Positions 1 through 8,642 of a stretch of 64,000 nt of DNA are shown piece after piece. A program made the position numbers and the translations under genes. The stretch is from Flavobacterium cerinum. GTDB taxonomy: Bacteria > Bacteroidota > Bacteroidia > Flavobacteriales > Flavobacteriaceae. The stretch is taken from contig NZ_CP101751.1 of the NCBI RefSeq assembly GCF_024496085.1, forward strand, positions 2,480,001 through 2,544,000, in the 5' to 3' direction. Under the pieces are notes generated by a model that was not told the origin of the DNA, searched no databases, and saw only the letters and a program-made list of their open reading frames with translations. How positions within the stretch are numbered: position 1 is the first letter of the stretch; every line of letters starts with the position of its first letter.

Positions 1-711
1 GTAAGCTTTGCGATGGTTGAAATGACCCACCAGTTTACTAGATGGTTGGACAGACGTGATCCGTGGTCATATCAATGGCAAGAGCGAGCGATACTACAGT
101 TCACTTTGGGCGTACAGGTTCCCTTGATATTTGATGTGTTCTTGTTTTCCGTTTACTTCGCGTACTATGGTATAGATATTACCCAGAATGGCTTTTTCTC
201 AAAAGATTTTCCCTTAATAGCTTCGTTTATGCTTCTTCTAAATGCATATTACGCGGTGAGGTTTTATTTTGCCTATGGTACCAAGTCAAGAGATGAGATT
301 TTGGTTTTAGAAAACAGCTCAGCGGAAGTTACCGGAGTAGATAGTTCTGATTTGATGCGGATAGAGAATAACGGTATTACCATTAATCTCGACCTTGGAA
401 AGGATATTATTCTATTTGCTTATATCAACCGACAGTTACGTGTCTATGACCGGGAAGGAAAGATTTATCCTGTAAAAGATAAGCTGACAAACCTAATTAA
501 TGAACTTGAAGATAAAGGATACTGTCAGATCAATCGTAGTACAATCGTCAATCTTGAAGCAGTAAAAGGATATAAAATAGGAGCAAAAAGGAACACGTTA
601 GAACTGTTTATAGTTACTGATCTCGACGAAATTGACGAAGACAAGCGCCCAAATTTGACTGTAACGGGTGAAAATATCGATGATTTTAAGTCAAAATTTG
701 ATATCCGCTAA
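1..711 (+). CDS. LytTR-family transcriptional regulator with membrane N-terminus (5' end outside window)
   Basis: This is a membrane-anchored DNA-binding regulator. The reading frame is open to position 1 and the family normally has an extra N-terminal membrane segment, so the gene probably starts upstream of the window; the first internal ATG is at 13. Two hydrophobic segments are visible at about codons 32-56 and 70-88. The C-terminal half (about codons 125-235) is a LytTR domain with the typical INRSTIVNLEAV stretch (an RS..VN motif). There is no response-regulator receiver domain, so sensing would be through the membrane part. Three phased repeats lie just downstream (725-774) and could be its binding sites. 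The LytTR assignment is firm; the target is inference. Confidence 0.8.
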   Translation, partial: VSFAMVEMTHQFTRWLDRRDPWSYQWQERAILQFTLGVQVPLIFDVFLFSVYFAYYGIDITQNGFFSKDFPLIASFMLLLNAYYAVRFYFAYGTKSRDEILVLENSSAEVTGVDSSDLMRIENNGITINLDLGKDIILFAYINRQLRVYDREGKIYPVKDKLTNLINELEDKGYCQINRSTIVNLEAVKGYKIGAKRNTLELFIVTDLDEIDEDKRPNLTVTGENIDDFKSKFDIR

Positions 712-724
712 TTTTTTTTTGTCA

Positions 725-774
725 TTTCGATACATAAAAGTGTATGTTTCGATACATAAAAATGTATGTTTCGA
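725..774. repeat. Three TTTCGA repeats at exact 22-bp spacing
   Basis: TTTCGA occurs at 725, 747 and 769. The first two copies continue as a nearly identical 22-bp unit containing ATACATAAAA followed by TGTATG, so each unit also has internal dyad symmetry. Spacing of two helical turns puts the copies on one face of the DNA. It sits just after the LytTR gene and upstream of a candidate promoter at 815-846. An operator role is inferred. Confidence 0.5.
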
Positions 775-814
775 ACAAAATGTGATTTTTTGAGACTTTT
801 TACGGATTTATTCC

Positions 815-846
815 TTGCTTTTTATCGCAATTTGATTATATCTTTA
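815..846 (+). promoter_or_regulatory. Candidate Bacteroidota promoter upstream of the 1026 gene
   Basis: TTGC at 815-818 is followed after 20 nt by TATCTTTA (839-846). This is close to the Bacteroidota -33/-7 consensus TTTG, about 19 nt, TAnnTTTG. It would give a 5' leader of roughly 170 nt for the gene at 1026. Confidence 0.35.
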
Positions 847-1025
847 CAGTGTTACAATGATTTGTAAATCAATATTTTGTGTTTTTGGTGGCTTTTGCGA
901 TCAGCTATAGAACTAAAAACTTTCATATATGAAAGTGTGTGCCGGGGTACTAACTAAGTGGTTAGACTATAAGCATCCCAAATCTATTTACAGAATGACC
1001 TATAAAATTTAAAACAATTGATTTA

Positions 1026-1424
1026 ATGATGAATTTGGTACTTAACAAGAACCTTATATTGGGTTTAGGATGGTTAAGGGAAAATAGAGGCGTTTTGCTA
1101 TTTGCCATCTTTGTCCCTTTTATGGTGTTTTCAATCTATTTCAATCTTATGGCATTGGACATCACTAAAAAGGCCAGTCTGGAGCCTTATGTAGCCATTT
1201 GTACAGCAGCCCTATCTGTTGCTTGGTTAACTGCTTATTTTAGATGCCGGGTATTAGACAGTATAATGGACGATATACCAAGTTTGATTTTTTTGCTGCT
1301 TTTACTTGCCTTTACCATGATGCTTTATTATTATTCTCTTTTGTTCTATCTGATGGAAATAGGGGTAGTAGATAAGCCAAAGTATTACTGGCGTAATGAA
1401 CTTTTTAAGAATTTTAAAAAGTAG
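1026..1424 (+). CDS. Small integral membrane protein, unrecognised
   Basis: A 132-residue protein I do not recognise. It has about four hydrophobic segments (roughly residues 22-45, 52-70, 85-105 and 105-120) and a short charged C-terminus ending in lysines. The start is ATG ATG, with either usable. The first part loosely resembles the membrane portion of the LytTR protein upstream (a VP..F...YF.....DIT pattern in both), which may reflect common descent of the membrane anchors. It lies between the LytTR gene and the small exported protein at 1684, so it may belong to the same cargo unit. Function unknown. Confidence 0.65.
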   Translation: MMNLVLNKNLILGLGWLRENRGVLLFAIFVPFMVFSIYFNLMALDITKKASLEPYVAICTAALSVAWLTAYFRCRVLDSIMDDIPSLIFLLLLLAFTMMLYYYSLLFYLMEIGVVDKPKYYWRNELFKNFKK

Positions 1425-1559
1425 TTTTTCAGCAAATTTAAGCCTCTCTTAAAATAGTTAACTCTAAGTCAAACCTAAAACTATCTGTATTGCAGATAGC
1501 TCACTTCCAAAGTGCTATTTTCCAATAGCCAATTTACAGCCTGTTTTAATATTTCAAAG

Positions 1560-1660
1560 GACAATATTGGTGAGGCACCGCCTTCACCGAAAGGGTAGAT
1601 ATATGCCAAACAAAAAGCTAGGGGAGGCCGAAAACCTACAATAGAGTAGGCGCAATATTT
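1560..1660 (+). promoter_or_regulatory. Structured leader upstream of the DUF6520-like gene
   Basis: The 259-bp gap before 1684 contains a GC-rich stem (GGTGAGGC paired with GCCTTCACC, near 1570-1590) and a short CTAC/GTAG stem further on, in otherwise AT-rich DNA. It could be an untranslated leader or a small RNA. No known riboswitch class was recognised. Confidence 0.25.
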
Positions 1661-1683
1661 TTTAACCTCAAATTTTTACCATT

Positions 1684-1998
1684 ATGAAAAATTCCAAAAT
1701 TTTTGCCGTTGTTGCCGTGGTATTGGTAGCCGGTAGCGCATTCGCTTTTTTTAACGGAGAACCAAAACCGATTAAAAAGGTTGTAAACAGCCAAGTTTAT
1801 TATCATATCGGAGAAAATTATGTTCCAATGCCTAGCCCACCTTCTGGATTGACATGCACTCCAGACGATAAATTTTGTACGGTTACACTTGAAAGTACAG
1901 GTGATCTTCCACAGACTTTCAGCGAAAATGACTTAGATAACTTAGATCCAGGTGTAACAATCGCTGACCAAGGACAAGCTAACCGTTCTTGGAAATAA
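1684..1998 (+). CDS. Small exported protein, DUF6520-like
   Basis: A 104-residue protein with a clear Sec signal peptide (KN at the N-terminus, hydrophobic stretch to about residue 20, AFA cleavage site). The mature part has only two cysteines, in the context TCTPDDKFCTV, and a conserved-looking tail. Size, signal peptide and the central cysteine pair match the small exported Bacteroidota family DUF6520; the family call is from memory of its general look. The gene is convergent with a TlpA-like thioredoxin gene (2047-3573), whose redox activity could act on this cysteine pair. Role unknown. Confidence 0.65.
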   Translation: MKNSKIFAVVAVVLVAGSAFAFFNGEPKPIKKVVNSQVYYHIGENYVPMPSPPSGLTCTPDDKFCTVTLESTGDLPQTFSENDLDNLDPGVTIADQGQANRSWK

Positions 1999-2046
1999 TG
2001 GAAATGTACACATTGAGTTAGTGGTGGAAATTATTTCCCCACTAAC

Positions 2047-3573
2047 TTATTTGTTCAAACTCTTCATAATAAGTTTCTCAAAAGCTACAACGTTGCTATT
2101 ACTTTCATCTGGTCTCGGTGGCCTTGCTGTAATTAAATCTCCATTTTTGTCAATTATCAATTGTTGGGGAAAGCCGGCAAATTTATAATAAGCAATCATA
2201 GGGGCATTAAAACCTTTTCCGTTAGTATAAAGGTTAATCATTCCGTTTGATGTATATTGTCCGGATGCGATACTTTTTAACCATCGTTCCCTTGGATCGG
2301 TACTTACCGTAATAAAAACAATATCGTTCCGTTTTTTGTACTTTTCAAATATCGGGTGCATTGCTTTTGCCACCATTGTACATGGTACGCAACCGGTAAA
2401 CCAAAAATCCATTACAATTACTTTACCCTTATAATCCTGCAAGCGATGCGGATTGTTTTCTGCATCATAGAAAACAAAAGGAAATGCAGGAGCATTATAT
2501 TTCTCTATTAACCGGGTAAGTTGCTCTTTGATTACTTGGTTATTTACTGTTTTATGGGCCGGTTTGTACATTCTTTTAATATCGTCAGCTTTCTTAATTG
2601 CATAATTTTCAAATGAAAGTAGTATCAAATTGTCACGTACCAATCCAGTGTAACCGTTTTTAATGTTATTGAACAGTTCATCAAAAGAGAAATCTTTATA
2701 GCTATTACGATTTTCCTTGAATAGTATCAGTTTTGTAACTTCTCTTTCCAAAAGCATAGCAGTATAATATGCTGAACGTGCTTTAGCATCTTCGGATAAA
2801 AATGTTTCATCAAAATCTAAACTGTCAACAGATTGAAAATAAGACCGGACTAATTCTTGTTCTTTTTGACTTGGGAAACGTAAATAATAATTCGGTAGCT
2901 TATAGTAGATCTGCTGTTTTAAAAGTGAAATTGCATCAAGGCTAATTTGCTCGTAAATGTCTTTGCCCAATTTAGAACTGTATGAGCTTAATAACGCTTC
3001 TAATTGCGATTTTTGAGCTTTTATTGAAGTAATTTCCAACTGTATTGCTTTATGTAATTCACTTTTGTTCTCCAAAGCAATCGCTCTTGAGAGTATAATT
3101 TTTGGTTGGGAGAAGAGATTGAATATTTGATACTGACAATTCAGTTTTTCGCTACCTTTACCCCTAAATGTTAAAGAGTTGTTCTTTTGGATGAGAACTT
3201 TAACACTATCTCCATTTTCAAAAAGATACAGTTCATTTAGTGGATTGGCTCTTTCAGGTTGGGAAAGATTATAATATCGTCCTGTAGAACTCGATATCCT
3301 ATTGTCTTGCATTTCAAATGAGGCATAAGTATTTCTATTCTCGATTTTGATATTTTGAGAAAAGTGCCCACTATCATTAATTGACACCTTCAGGTCGTCA
3401 CTGAAACTATTTTTACTTCCATTCTTTTTAAGTCTGAAAAGTAACTCTTTCGAAAGATATTTTGTGGTGAAGGCGGTGTCGATGTAGCCATATATTTTAA
3501 ACGAGTTTTGTCCCGCTAAATTGATAGATAATAGCAGGAATGTAGCTATAATAATTAATTTGAAAGCTCTCAT
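2047..3573 (-). CDS. TlpA-like thioredoxin-fold lipoprotein or periplasmic protein
   Basis: A 508-residue secreted protein with an N-terminal signal peptide. Residues from about 360 form a TlpA/AhpC-type thioredoxin domain with the redox motif GCVPC (CxxC at about 391-394) inside a typical MDFW.TGC.PC context and the later cis-proline region FPQQLIID. The long N-terminal region (30-350) is helical and typical of Bacteroidota TlpA-like proteins that accompany SusCD pairs. The start codon overlaps the SusD stop by 1 nt, so it is co-translated as the last gene of the sigma-FecR-SusC-SusD operon. It probably reduces disulfides in the periplasm; the substrate is unknown. Confidence 0.85.
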   Translation of the reverse strand: MRAFKLIIIATFLLLSINLAGQNSFKIYGYIDTAFTTKYLSKELLFRLKKNGSKNSFSDDLKVSINDSGHFSQNIKIENRNTYASFEMQDNRISSSTGRYYNLSQPERANPLNELYLFENGDSVKVLIQKNNSLTFRGKGSEKLNCQYQIFNLFSQPKIILSRAIALENKSELHKAIQLEITSIKAQKSQLEALLSSYSSKLGKDIYEQISLDAISLLKQQIYYKLPNYYLRFPSQKEQELVRSYFQSVDSLDFDETFLSEDAKARSAYYTAMLLEREVTKLILFKENRNSYKDFSFDELFNNIKNGYTGLVRDNLILLSFENYAIKKADDIKRMYKPAHKTVNNQVIKEQLTRLIEKYNAPAFPFVFYDAENNPHRLQDYKGKVIVMDFWFTGCVPCTMVAKAMHPIFEKYKKRNDIVFITVSTDPRERWLKSIASGQYTSNGMINLYTNGKGFNAPMIAYYKFAGFPQQLIIDKNGDLITARPPRPDESNSNVVAFEKLIMKSLNK

Positions 3574-4952
3574 TATCTTATGTTCTGTTCTATTCCACTC
3601 AATGCGATCTCATCGTCTGGAATTGGCATAACATATCTTGGACTGTTAGGTTCCAAGGTATATATTGTACCATTTAAGTTGCGCGTAAGCACAATGTTCC
3701 GTCCTTCTAAGTTCAATCTCCTTAAATCTGTCCACCTCACACTACGCCATAAAAGTGATTTTTTGCGTTCACTTAACACTTTGTCAAGTGCATCAGAAGG
3801 ACTAGTTGCCGTAATTGACTGGTAAGGCTTTGTGGGGGTGGTCGCATTGGAATTCCAACGGGTAATAAGTAGACGGTTCACCTGATCCATTGCATCCTGG
3901 CTTTGGTTTCGTCGTGCCAAACACTCGGCCTTAATTAACAAAAGCTCATCAGTTGCCAATCCGGTAAATGGATATCTATAGATATTATTAATACCTTTAA
4001 TATACCAGTTGCCATTAATATTTTGAGTAAACCAGATCGTTTTTCGAAGATCATTTTCCTCAAATGAATTTACTATACTGGGGAGTACACTATAAAAATC
4101 ACCCCGCGAAACGGAAGTTTCGGTCCAATCTACCACATTAGAAAAATAGATAACTTCGTCACTGTTTATGGTAAAGGAGGACGAGGTAGGAACTACCTGT
4201 AAAGTTTTGTAGTCTTTCAATGTAGAAAACAAGGCTAATGCTTTATCAGTAGCTGCCTCAGCTTCAATATACTTTCGCATACTTAGATACACCCGTGCTA
4301 ATAGGGCGTGAGCTGCAGCCTTTGATGGACGATTGCGTTTAGTAAGATTAACTTCAGTCTGCAATAGATTAGTCGCTTCTGTAGCATCAGATATGATTTG
4401 ATTATAGTTTTTTTGAACCGTGCTTCTCGGAACAATCTGACTGATTGCACTATTTAATTTCAAAGGCAATCCTAAATCCGTGTTGGCTGTAGATGCATCG
4501 TATGCTTTTGCAAAAATACTTACTAGTTCATAATAACTGTAAGCCCTTACAAACATCGCCCAACCTTTAATTCTTTTGAATTCTGTTACGTGTTCAAGGT
4601 TTTGATTTTTCAATTCATCCAAAATGCTATTACAATAGTAAATTTGTGCATAAGGTCTTTTCCAGTCTGCTGTTTGGGTTTCACCTTGGTATATGTCTTT
4701 CGCCCAGATGTATGCAGTTCTAGTTGGAGTTTCAACTATCGACTGATAGTCTGCAAGTGTGGGGATAATGTATTCATCAGCTGAAACTTGGGCTAAAGCA
4801 GGCGATAGGTTCATTACAGCAGGGTTGTCAAGCAGATTTTCGAAATCGCTAACCGTTCTTGGTATCACCAATGAACTGTTAGGTTTTAGCTCAAGTTTTT
4901 TACCACAAGAAAAAACAAAACCAAGTGTTATTAAAAAAAGTATCTTTTTCAT
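3573..4952 (-). CDS. RagB/SusD-family nutrient-binding outer membrane lipoprotein
   Basis: A 459-residue lipoprotein: signal peptide with lipobox FSC (Cys at about 16) followed by GKK. The N-terminal segment with SDFENLLDNP and the C-terminus with MPIPDDEI followed by a QNIR end are hallmarks of SusD proteins; TPR-like helices (RAYSYYELV, AHALLARVYLS) are visible in the middle. It lies 3 bp after the SusC gene and forms the lid of the SusCD importer on the cell surface. It is shorter than many carbohydrate-type SusD proteins (about 500-550 residues), and no glycoside hydrolase is nearby, so a peptide, metal-complex or other ligand is as likely as a glycan. Confidence 0.93.
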   Translation of the reverse strand: MKKILFLITLGFVFSCGKKLELKPNSSLVIPRTVSDFENLLDNPAVMNLSPALAQVSADEYIIPTLADYQSIVETPTRTAYIWAKDIYQGETQTADWKRPYAQIYYCNSILDELKNQNLEHVTEFKRIKGWAMFVRAYSYYELVSIFAKAYDASTANTDLGLPLKLNSAISQIVPRSTVQKNYNQIISDATEATNLLQTEVNLTKRNRPSKAAAHALLARVYLSMRKYIEAEAATDKALALFSTLKDYKTLQVVPTSSSFTINSDEVIYFSNVVDWTETSVSRGDFYSVLPSIVNSFEENDLRKTIWFTQNINGNWYIKGINNIYRYPFTGLATDELLLIKAECLARRNQSQDAMDQVNRLLITRWNSNATTPTKPYQSITATSPSDALDKVLSERKKSLLWRSVRWTDLRRLNLEGRNIVLTRNLNGTIYTLEPNSPRYVMPIPDDEIALSGIEQNIR

Positions 4953-4955
4953 TTT

Positions 4956-7900
4956 TTAAAGTTTTAGGTTAAGGCCAAAAGAAAGACTTAATGGATCGCG
5001 TAATAATCTGGTACCATAATCGGGATCAACACCTATATTATTTTTGCGCCAGATCAATCCTAAGTTTTTGGCGTAGGCAAAAGCGTAAATTGCTTTAAAT
5101 GGTAATTTTTTTAATGTTTTTTGCGCAACAGAATAGCCTATTCGCACATCCTGTAAGCGGATATGATCGCCACGCTCCACATGGTCAGCGCTGTTACGGT
5201 AAAATGAAGTTAAGGCAGACGAAACCGGATAGAATAATGCTGGCACTCTAGTTGTGAGTTCATCTCCTGGTTTTTGCCAACGCTTTTCATAGTCAATATA
5301 TTGGTTAAGTGCAGTACTATATTGTCCTAAAAATACATTTGACCTTCTGAAATAATAATCAAGTTTGAATGAAATGTTGATTGATAATTCGAGGTTTTTA
5401 TAGCTAAAAGTGTTCATTACACTGCCAAAATATCTTGGAGAGGCACTTCCATGATATTTGATTTGCGAGGGATCTAAAGTGTTTATAATAGTAGCGTAAT
5501 TCTTGCTTAGTTCTCCTTTAAAATATCCCATTGGTGAGCCCGTAGCATCTAAACCGGCATAAGGATAACTATATATAGCATGATAAGGATAACCTTCCAA
5601 CGGATTGTTTGCGTTAGAACTAATAATATTTTCATTGCTACTTTGTCTAACTTTATAGTTTGTTACCTTATCTGTATTGTAATTAAAAAGTAGGGATGTG
5701 TTCCATGCAAATTGACCAATCAGATTACGGGAGTTTAAAATTACATCAATGCCTCTCGTGCGTAAGTTCGCACTGTTGCCTTTAAATTGTGTTAAACCGC
5801 TTTGCATGGCTATTGGACTATTGCCAATAAGATCAAAAGCTGATTTTTGATAAAGATCAACACTACCGCTAATGCGGTTTTCCTTTGTAGCAAAATCAAT
5901 TCCTATGTTATAGGTCTTTACCTGTTCCCATTTAAGATCGGGGTTGGGAGGGTTAGTTATTTCTGAATATTGGCTTCCCCAGTCATTTGAAGAATTTAGT
6001 TTTCTCAAAGTTAGAAAACCAGTAATGGTTTTATCTACATTGCCACTATATCCAAAAGTTGCACGGATTTTAAGGCTTGGAAACCATGATAAATGATAGA
6101 AATCTTCTTTGTTAACTATCCACGCCAAGCCCGCAGACCATAGGGGTACACCTTTTTGGTTGGTATTTACACCGAATAGGTTGGATTTATCTTGTCTTGC
6201 ACTTCCGGAAAGTATGTAACGTTGCTTGTAAGTATAGGAAGCGTTAGCGTAAAACGATTGGTTAATATTGATCTGCTCCGAGTAGTTAGGAGAGGTATTT
6301 ATCCGGCCGGTACCTCCAGGAGCGTAAAAGATAGCGTACTGTTTCTGCGGATCAATCAGATCGTTTCTGTTGGTTTTTGTGGCATCAGAGTAACCGTACA
6401 TGATCTGACCGAAGGAACTATTTCTACGGTCGCCTCCCTCAAAACCGGCTATGGCACTTATTTCATGGTCGGTGCTAAAGGTCTTATTGAAATTTAACTG
6501 AATACGGCCAATTTTTGACGTGTTTTTGGTATCGCCAAGATTATAGATGTTCCCAAGTTCAATAACGCGGTTTACCACGTCACCGGTAACTGTAGAATAG
6601 GTGTTGATGAGGTTACGGGTATAGAAGCTATTAGCACCGTAATTTGTTGCTATATCTGAGTTTTCATCAAGGTATTGGTAACTACCGGTAAGATTTAAAC
6701 CTTTGATAATTTCGAAATCCACACTGGTGTTAATTCTGAACTGGGTGTATTCCCGGTGGAAATTTGAAGACACTTCATCCAATGGTCTGTATTTCCAATC
6801 TAAAAGCTTACTTACAGCCGGTGAGCTGGTGTAAGAATCGCTCAAAGTAGTGGTAGTCACCACAGAAAGGGCATTACCATTTTCGTCTGCTAACCTGTCG
6901 TAAGGTGTATAGGGTGTGTATCTACCGGCAACGCTATAGGTGTTGCTTATGTTGTACCCTAGATCGCCGGAAACCTTTAGACGGTTGTTAAACAGCGCAA
7001 AAGTATTACGTGCAGATAAAGTTAATCTATCGTATTTTTCTCCTACATTGTTCTGTAAGTTATTATCGTATCCGGCTGATAGGTAATACCAATTATTTTT
7101 ACTGCCACCATTCATGTTCATCTGGTATTGTTGGTAAACAGCCGGTTGATAGTAATACTTTGAAAGATCATCACGAACGTTATGCGATCGTAAGTTGTTT
7201 AAACCTTCTGTTAATTGGGCTTCGGTAATCTGATTATTACGTCTTTGCTTTAGTAGTTCTACTGCCGGTGAGATCGGAGAGTATAGTCTGTTAATAGCGC
7301 TATTATAGTAGTTTTTTGAGAACATAAAAGCTTCAAGATCTACGTAATCGCTTGAAGAAATCTGCGGTAGATAATCCTGATCGGGTTTACCGGCAATGGT
7401 AAGTGTAGAATTTATATTAACTGAAAGGGGCTGATCTCTTTTTCCGTTTTTTGAGGTAATTACCACCACGCCATTTCCGGCTCTTGTTCCCCATATTGAA
7501 GCTGCTGCGGCATCTTTTAATATGCTAATGTTTTCTATGTCGGCCGGGTTGATCTGGTCAAGGTTTCCATCGTAGGGAAAACCATCTAATATGATCAATG
7601 GATCGGCGGATGCAAAAAGTGTACTTCTTCCGTGGATAGCTATTTTTGAACTGTTAGGTAAACTCCTGTTCAATAAAAGGCCACTGGTTAGACTTTCTAA
7701 CCGGTCAATAATATTGATACCTACATTCCGGTTTAAGGTCTTGTTATCTACTTGTGTAAAGGAACCGGTAGCCCTTTCTTTGGGTAAAGTTTGGTAGCCG
7801 GTAGAAACACTAATCTGAACAGCATCGAGTTCGTTGGATGCCGAGATCATTTGTACCTTGCCTATGTTTGGTTTGGCCGGTATCTCTAAACTGGTTAGGC

Positions 7901-8450
7901 CGACATATATGATCTGTAAGTTTTGCCCCGGCTGTATCTGACGTAAGGTAAAGTTTCCATTGCTATCGGTATAGGTACCATTGCCGGTATCTTTAGCTCG
8001 CACTGTTGCACCAACCAAGGGATTGCCCTGATCGTCTATTACCGTGCCTGTAACATCAATCGAAGACTGATCTTGTTGTTTGTTTTCAGCTTTACGCTCT
8101 TTAATGACTATCGTTTTATCGAGTATTTCGAAGGTAAATGGTTGATCTTTGAAAAGATCGTTTAGGGTGGCTTGTAAAGGTTTTGCCTTTACATCGATAG
8201 TCACCTTTTTAGCATCTTTTAACATGCTCTTTGTAAAAAGAAATTGGAAACCGCTTTGCTTTTTTATTGCGTTAAATACATCTTCAATGTTCGCATTGTT
8301 GTACTTTACGGTGATGTTCTGTGCTTTTGCTGCAAAGGTAGCTACGGCGAGTAGCAGACAGCATAATACGATCTGCATGAGATGCGTAGAAGGAGAGAGG
8401 CCGGTAAACTGGTTAGGTTCTCCGGATTTTTCCTTTGTTGAAATTTTCAT
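4956..8450 (-). CDS. SusC/RagA-family TonB-linked outer membrane transporter
   Basis: A 1164-residue TonB-dependent transporter. In order: signal peptide (cleavage near AKAQN, about residue 44), an STN domain (about 48-115) that contacts an anti-sigma factor, a carboxypeptidase-D-like domain (about 130-205, VTGTVIDDQGNPLVGA), a plug (about 215-335, with ILDGFPYDG and NGVVVITSKNG), and a 22-strand-type barrel ending in the aromatic or hydrophobic terminus LSFGLNLKL. The STN domain fits regulation through the FecR protein encoded immediately upstream. The start ATG at 8450 is clear. A structured 190-bp leader separates it from fecR. Ligand unknown. Confidence 0.95.
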   Translation of the reverse strand: MKISTKEKSGEPNQFTGLSPSTHLMQIVLCCLLLAVATFAAKAQNITVKYNNANIEDVFNAIKKQSGFQFLFTKSMLKDAKKVTIDVKAKPLQATLNDLFKDQPFTFEILDKTIVIKERKAENKQQDQSSIDVTGTVIDDQGNPLVGATVRAKDTGNGTYTDSNGNFTLRQIQPGQNLQIIYVGLTSLEIPAKPNIGKVQMISASNELDAVQISVSTGYQTLPKERATGSFTQVDNKTLNRNVGINIIDRLESLTSGLLLNRSLPNSSKIAIHGRSTLFASADPLIILDGFPYDGNLDQINPADIENISILKDAAAASIWGTRAGNGVVVITSKNGKRDQPLSVNINSTLTIAGKPDQDYLPQISSSDYVDLEAFMFSKNYYNSAINRLYSPISPAVELLKQRRNNQITEAQLTEGLNNLRSHNVRDDLSKYYYQPAVYQQYQMNMNGGSKNNWYYLSAGYDNNLQNNVGEKYDRLTLSARNTFALFNNRLKVSGDLGYNISNTYSVAGRYTPYTPYDRLADENGNALSVVTTTTLSDSYTSSPAVSKLLDWKYRPLDEVSSNFHREYTQFRINTSVDFEIIKGLNLTGSYQYLDENSDIATNYGANSFYTRNLINTYSTVTGDVVNRVIELGNIYNLGDTKNTSKIGRIQLNFNKTFSTDHEISAIAGFEGGDRRNSSFGQIMYGYSDATKTNRNDLIDPQKQYAIFYAPGGTGRINTSPNYSEQININQSFYANASYTYKQRYILSGSARQDKSNLFGVNTNQKGVPLWSAGLAWIVNKEDFYHLSWFPSLKIRATFGYSGNVDKTITGFLTLRKLNSSNDWGSQYSEITNPPNPDLKWEQVKTYNIGIDFATKENRISGSVDLYQKSAFDLIGNSPIAMQSGLTQFKGNSANLRTRGIDVILNSRNLIGQFAWNTSLLFNYNTDKVTNYKVRQSSNENIISSNANNPLEGYPYHAIYSYPYAGLDATGSPMGYFKGELSKNYATIINTLDPSQIKYHGSASPRYFGSVMNTFSYKNLELSINISFKLDYYFRRSNVFLGQYSTALNQYIDYEKRWQKPGDELTTRVPALFYPVSSALTSFYRNSADHVERGDHIRLQDVRIGYSVAQKTLKKLPFKAIYAFAYAKNLGLIWRKNNIGVDPDYGTRLLRDPLSLSFGLNLKL

Positions 8451-8500
8451 ACTTTTGAATTGCTTGGGTTAGTTGATAAATTACTTTGTGTAGTGGTTTT

Positions 8501-8558
8501 GAACACCGGGCATTGCCGGAGGTGTTCTGATCAACACCGCCGGCTTTTTTATGCCCAA
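8501..8558 (-). promoter_or_regulatory. Leader between fecR and susC with mutually exclusive stems
   Basis: Reading the minus strand, GCCGGCGGTGTT (8544-8533) pairs with AACACCTCCGGC (8526-8515) around a 6-nt loop. That second arm can instead pair with GCCCGGTGTT just after it (about 8511-8502). The two helices exclude each other. On the plus strand the first stem is followed by six T residues. It could be an RNA control element, an mRNA-processing or stability stem separating low-level fecR from high-level susC expression. Confidence 0.5.
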
Positions 8559-8642
8559 TGACCTAATTAATTATTGAACCTAAATATTCTTTTTTACTTC
8601 ATTTATGAGGTTTTAGTTAAACATTTTGTTGGTTAGAGAGTG

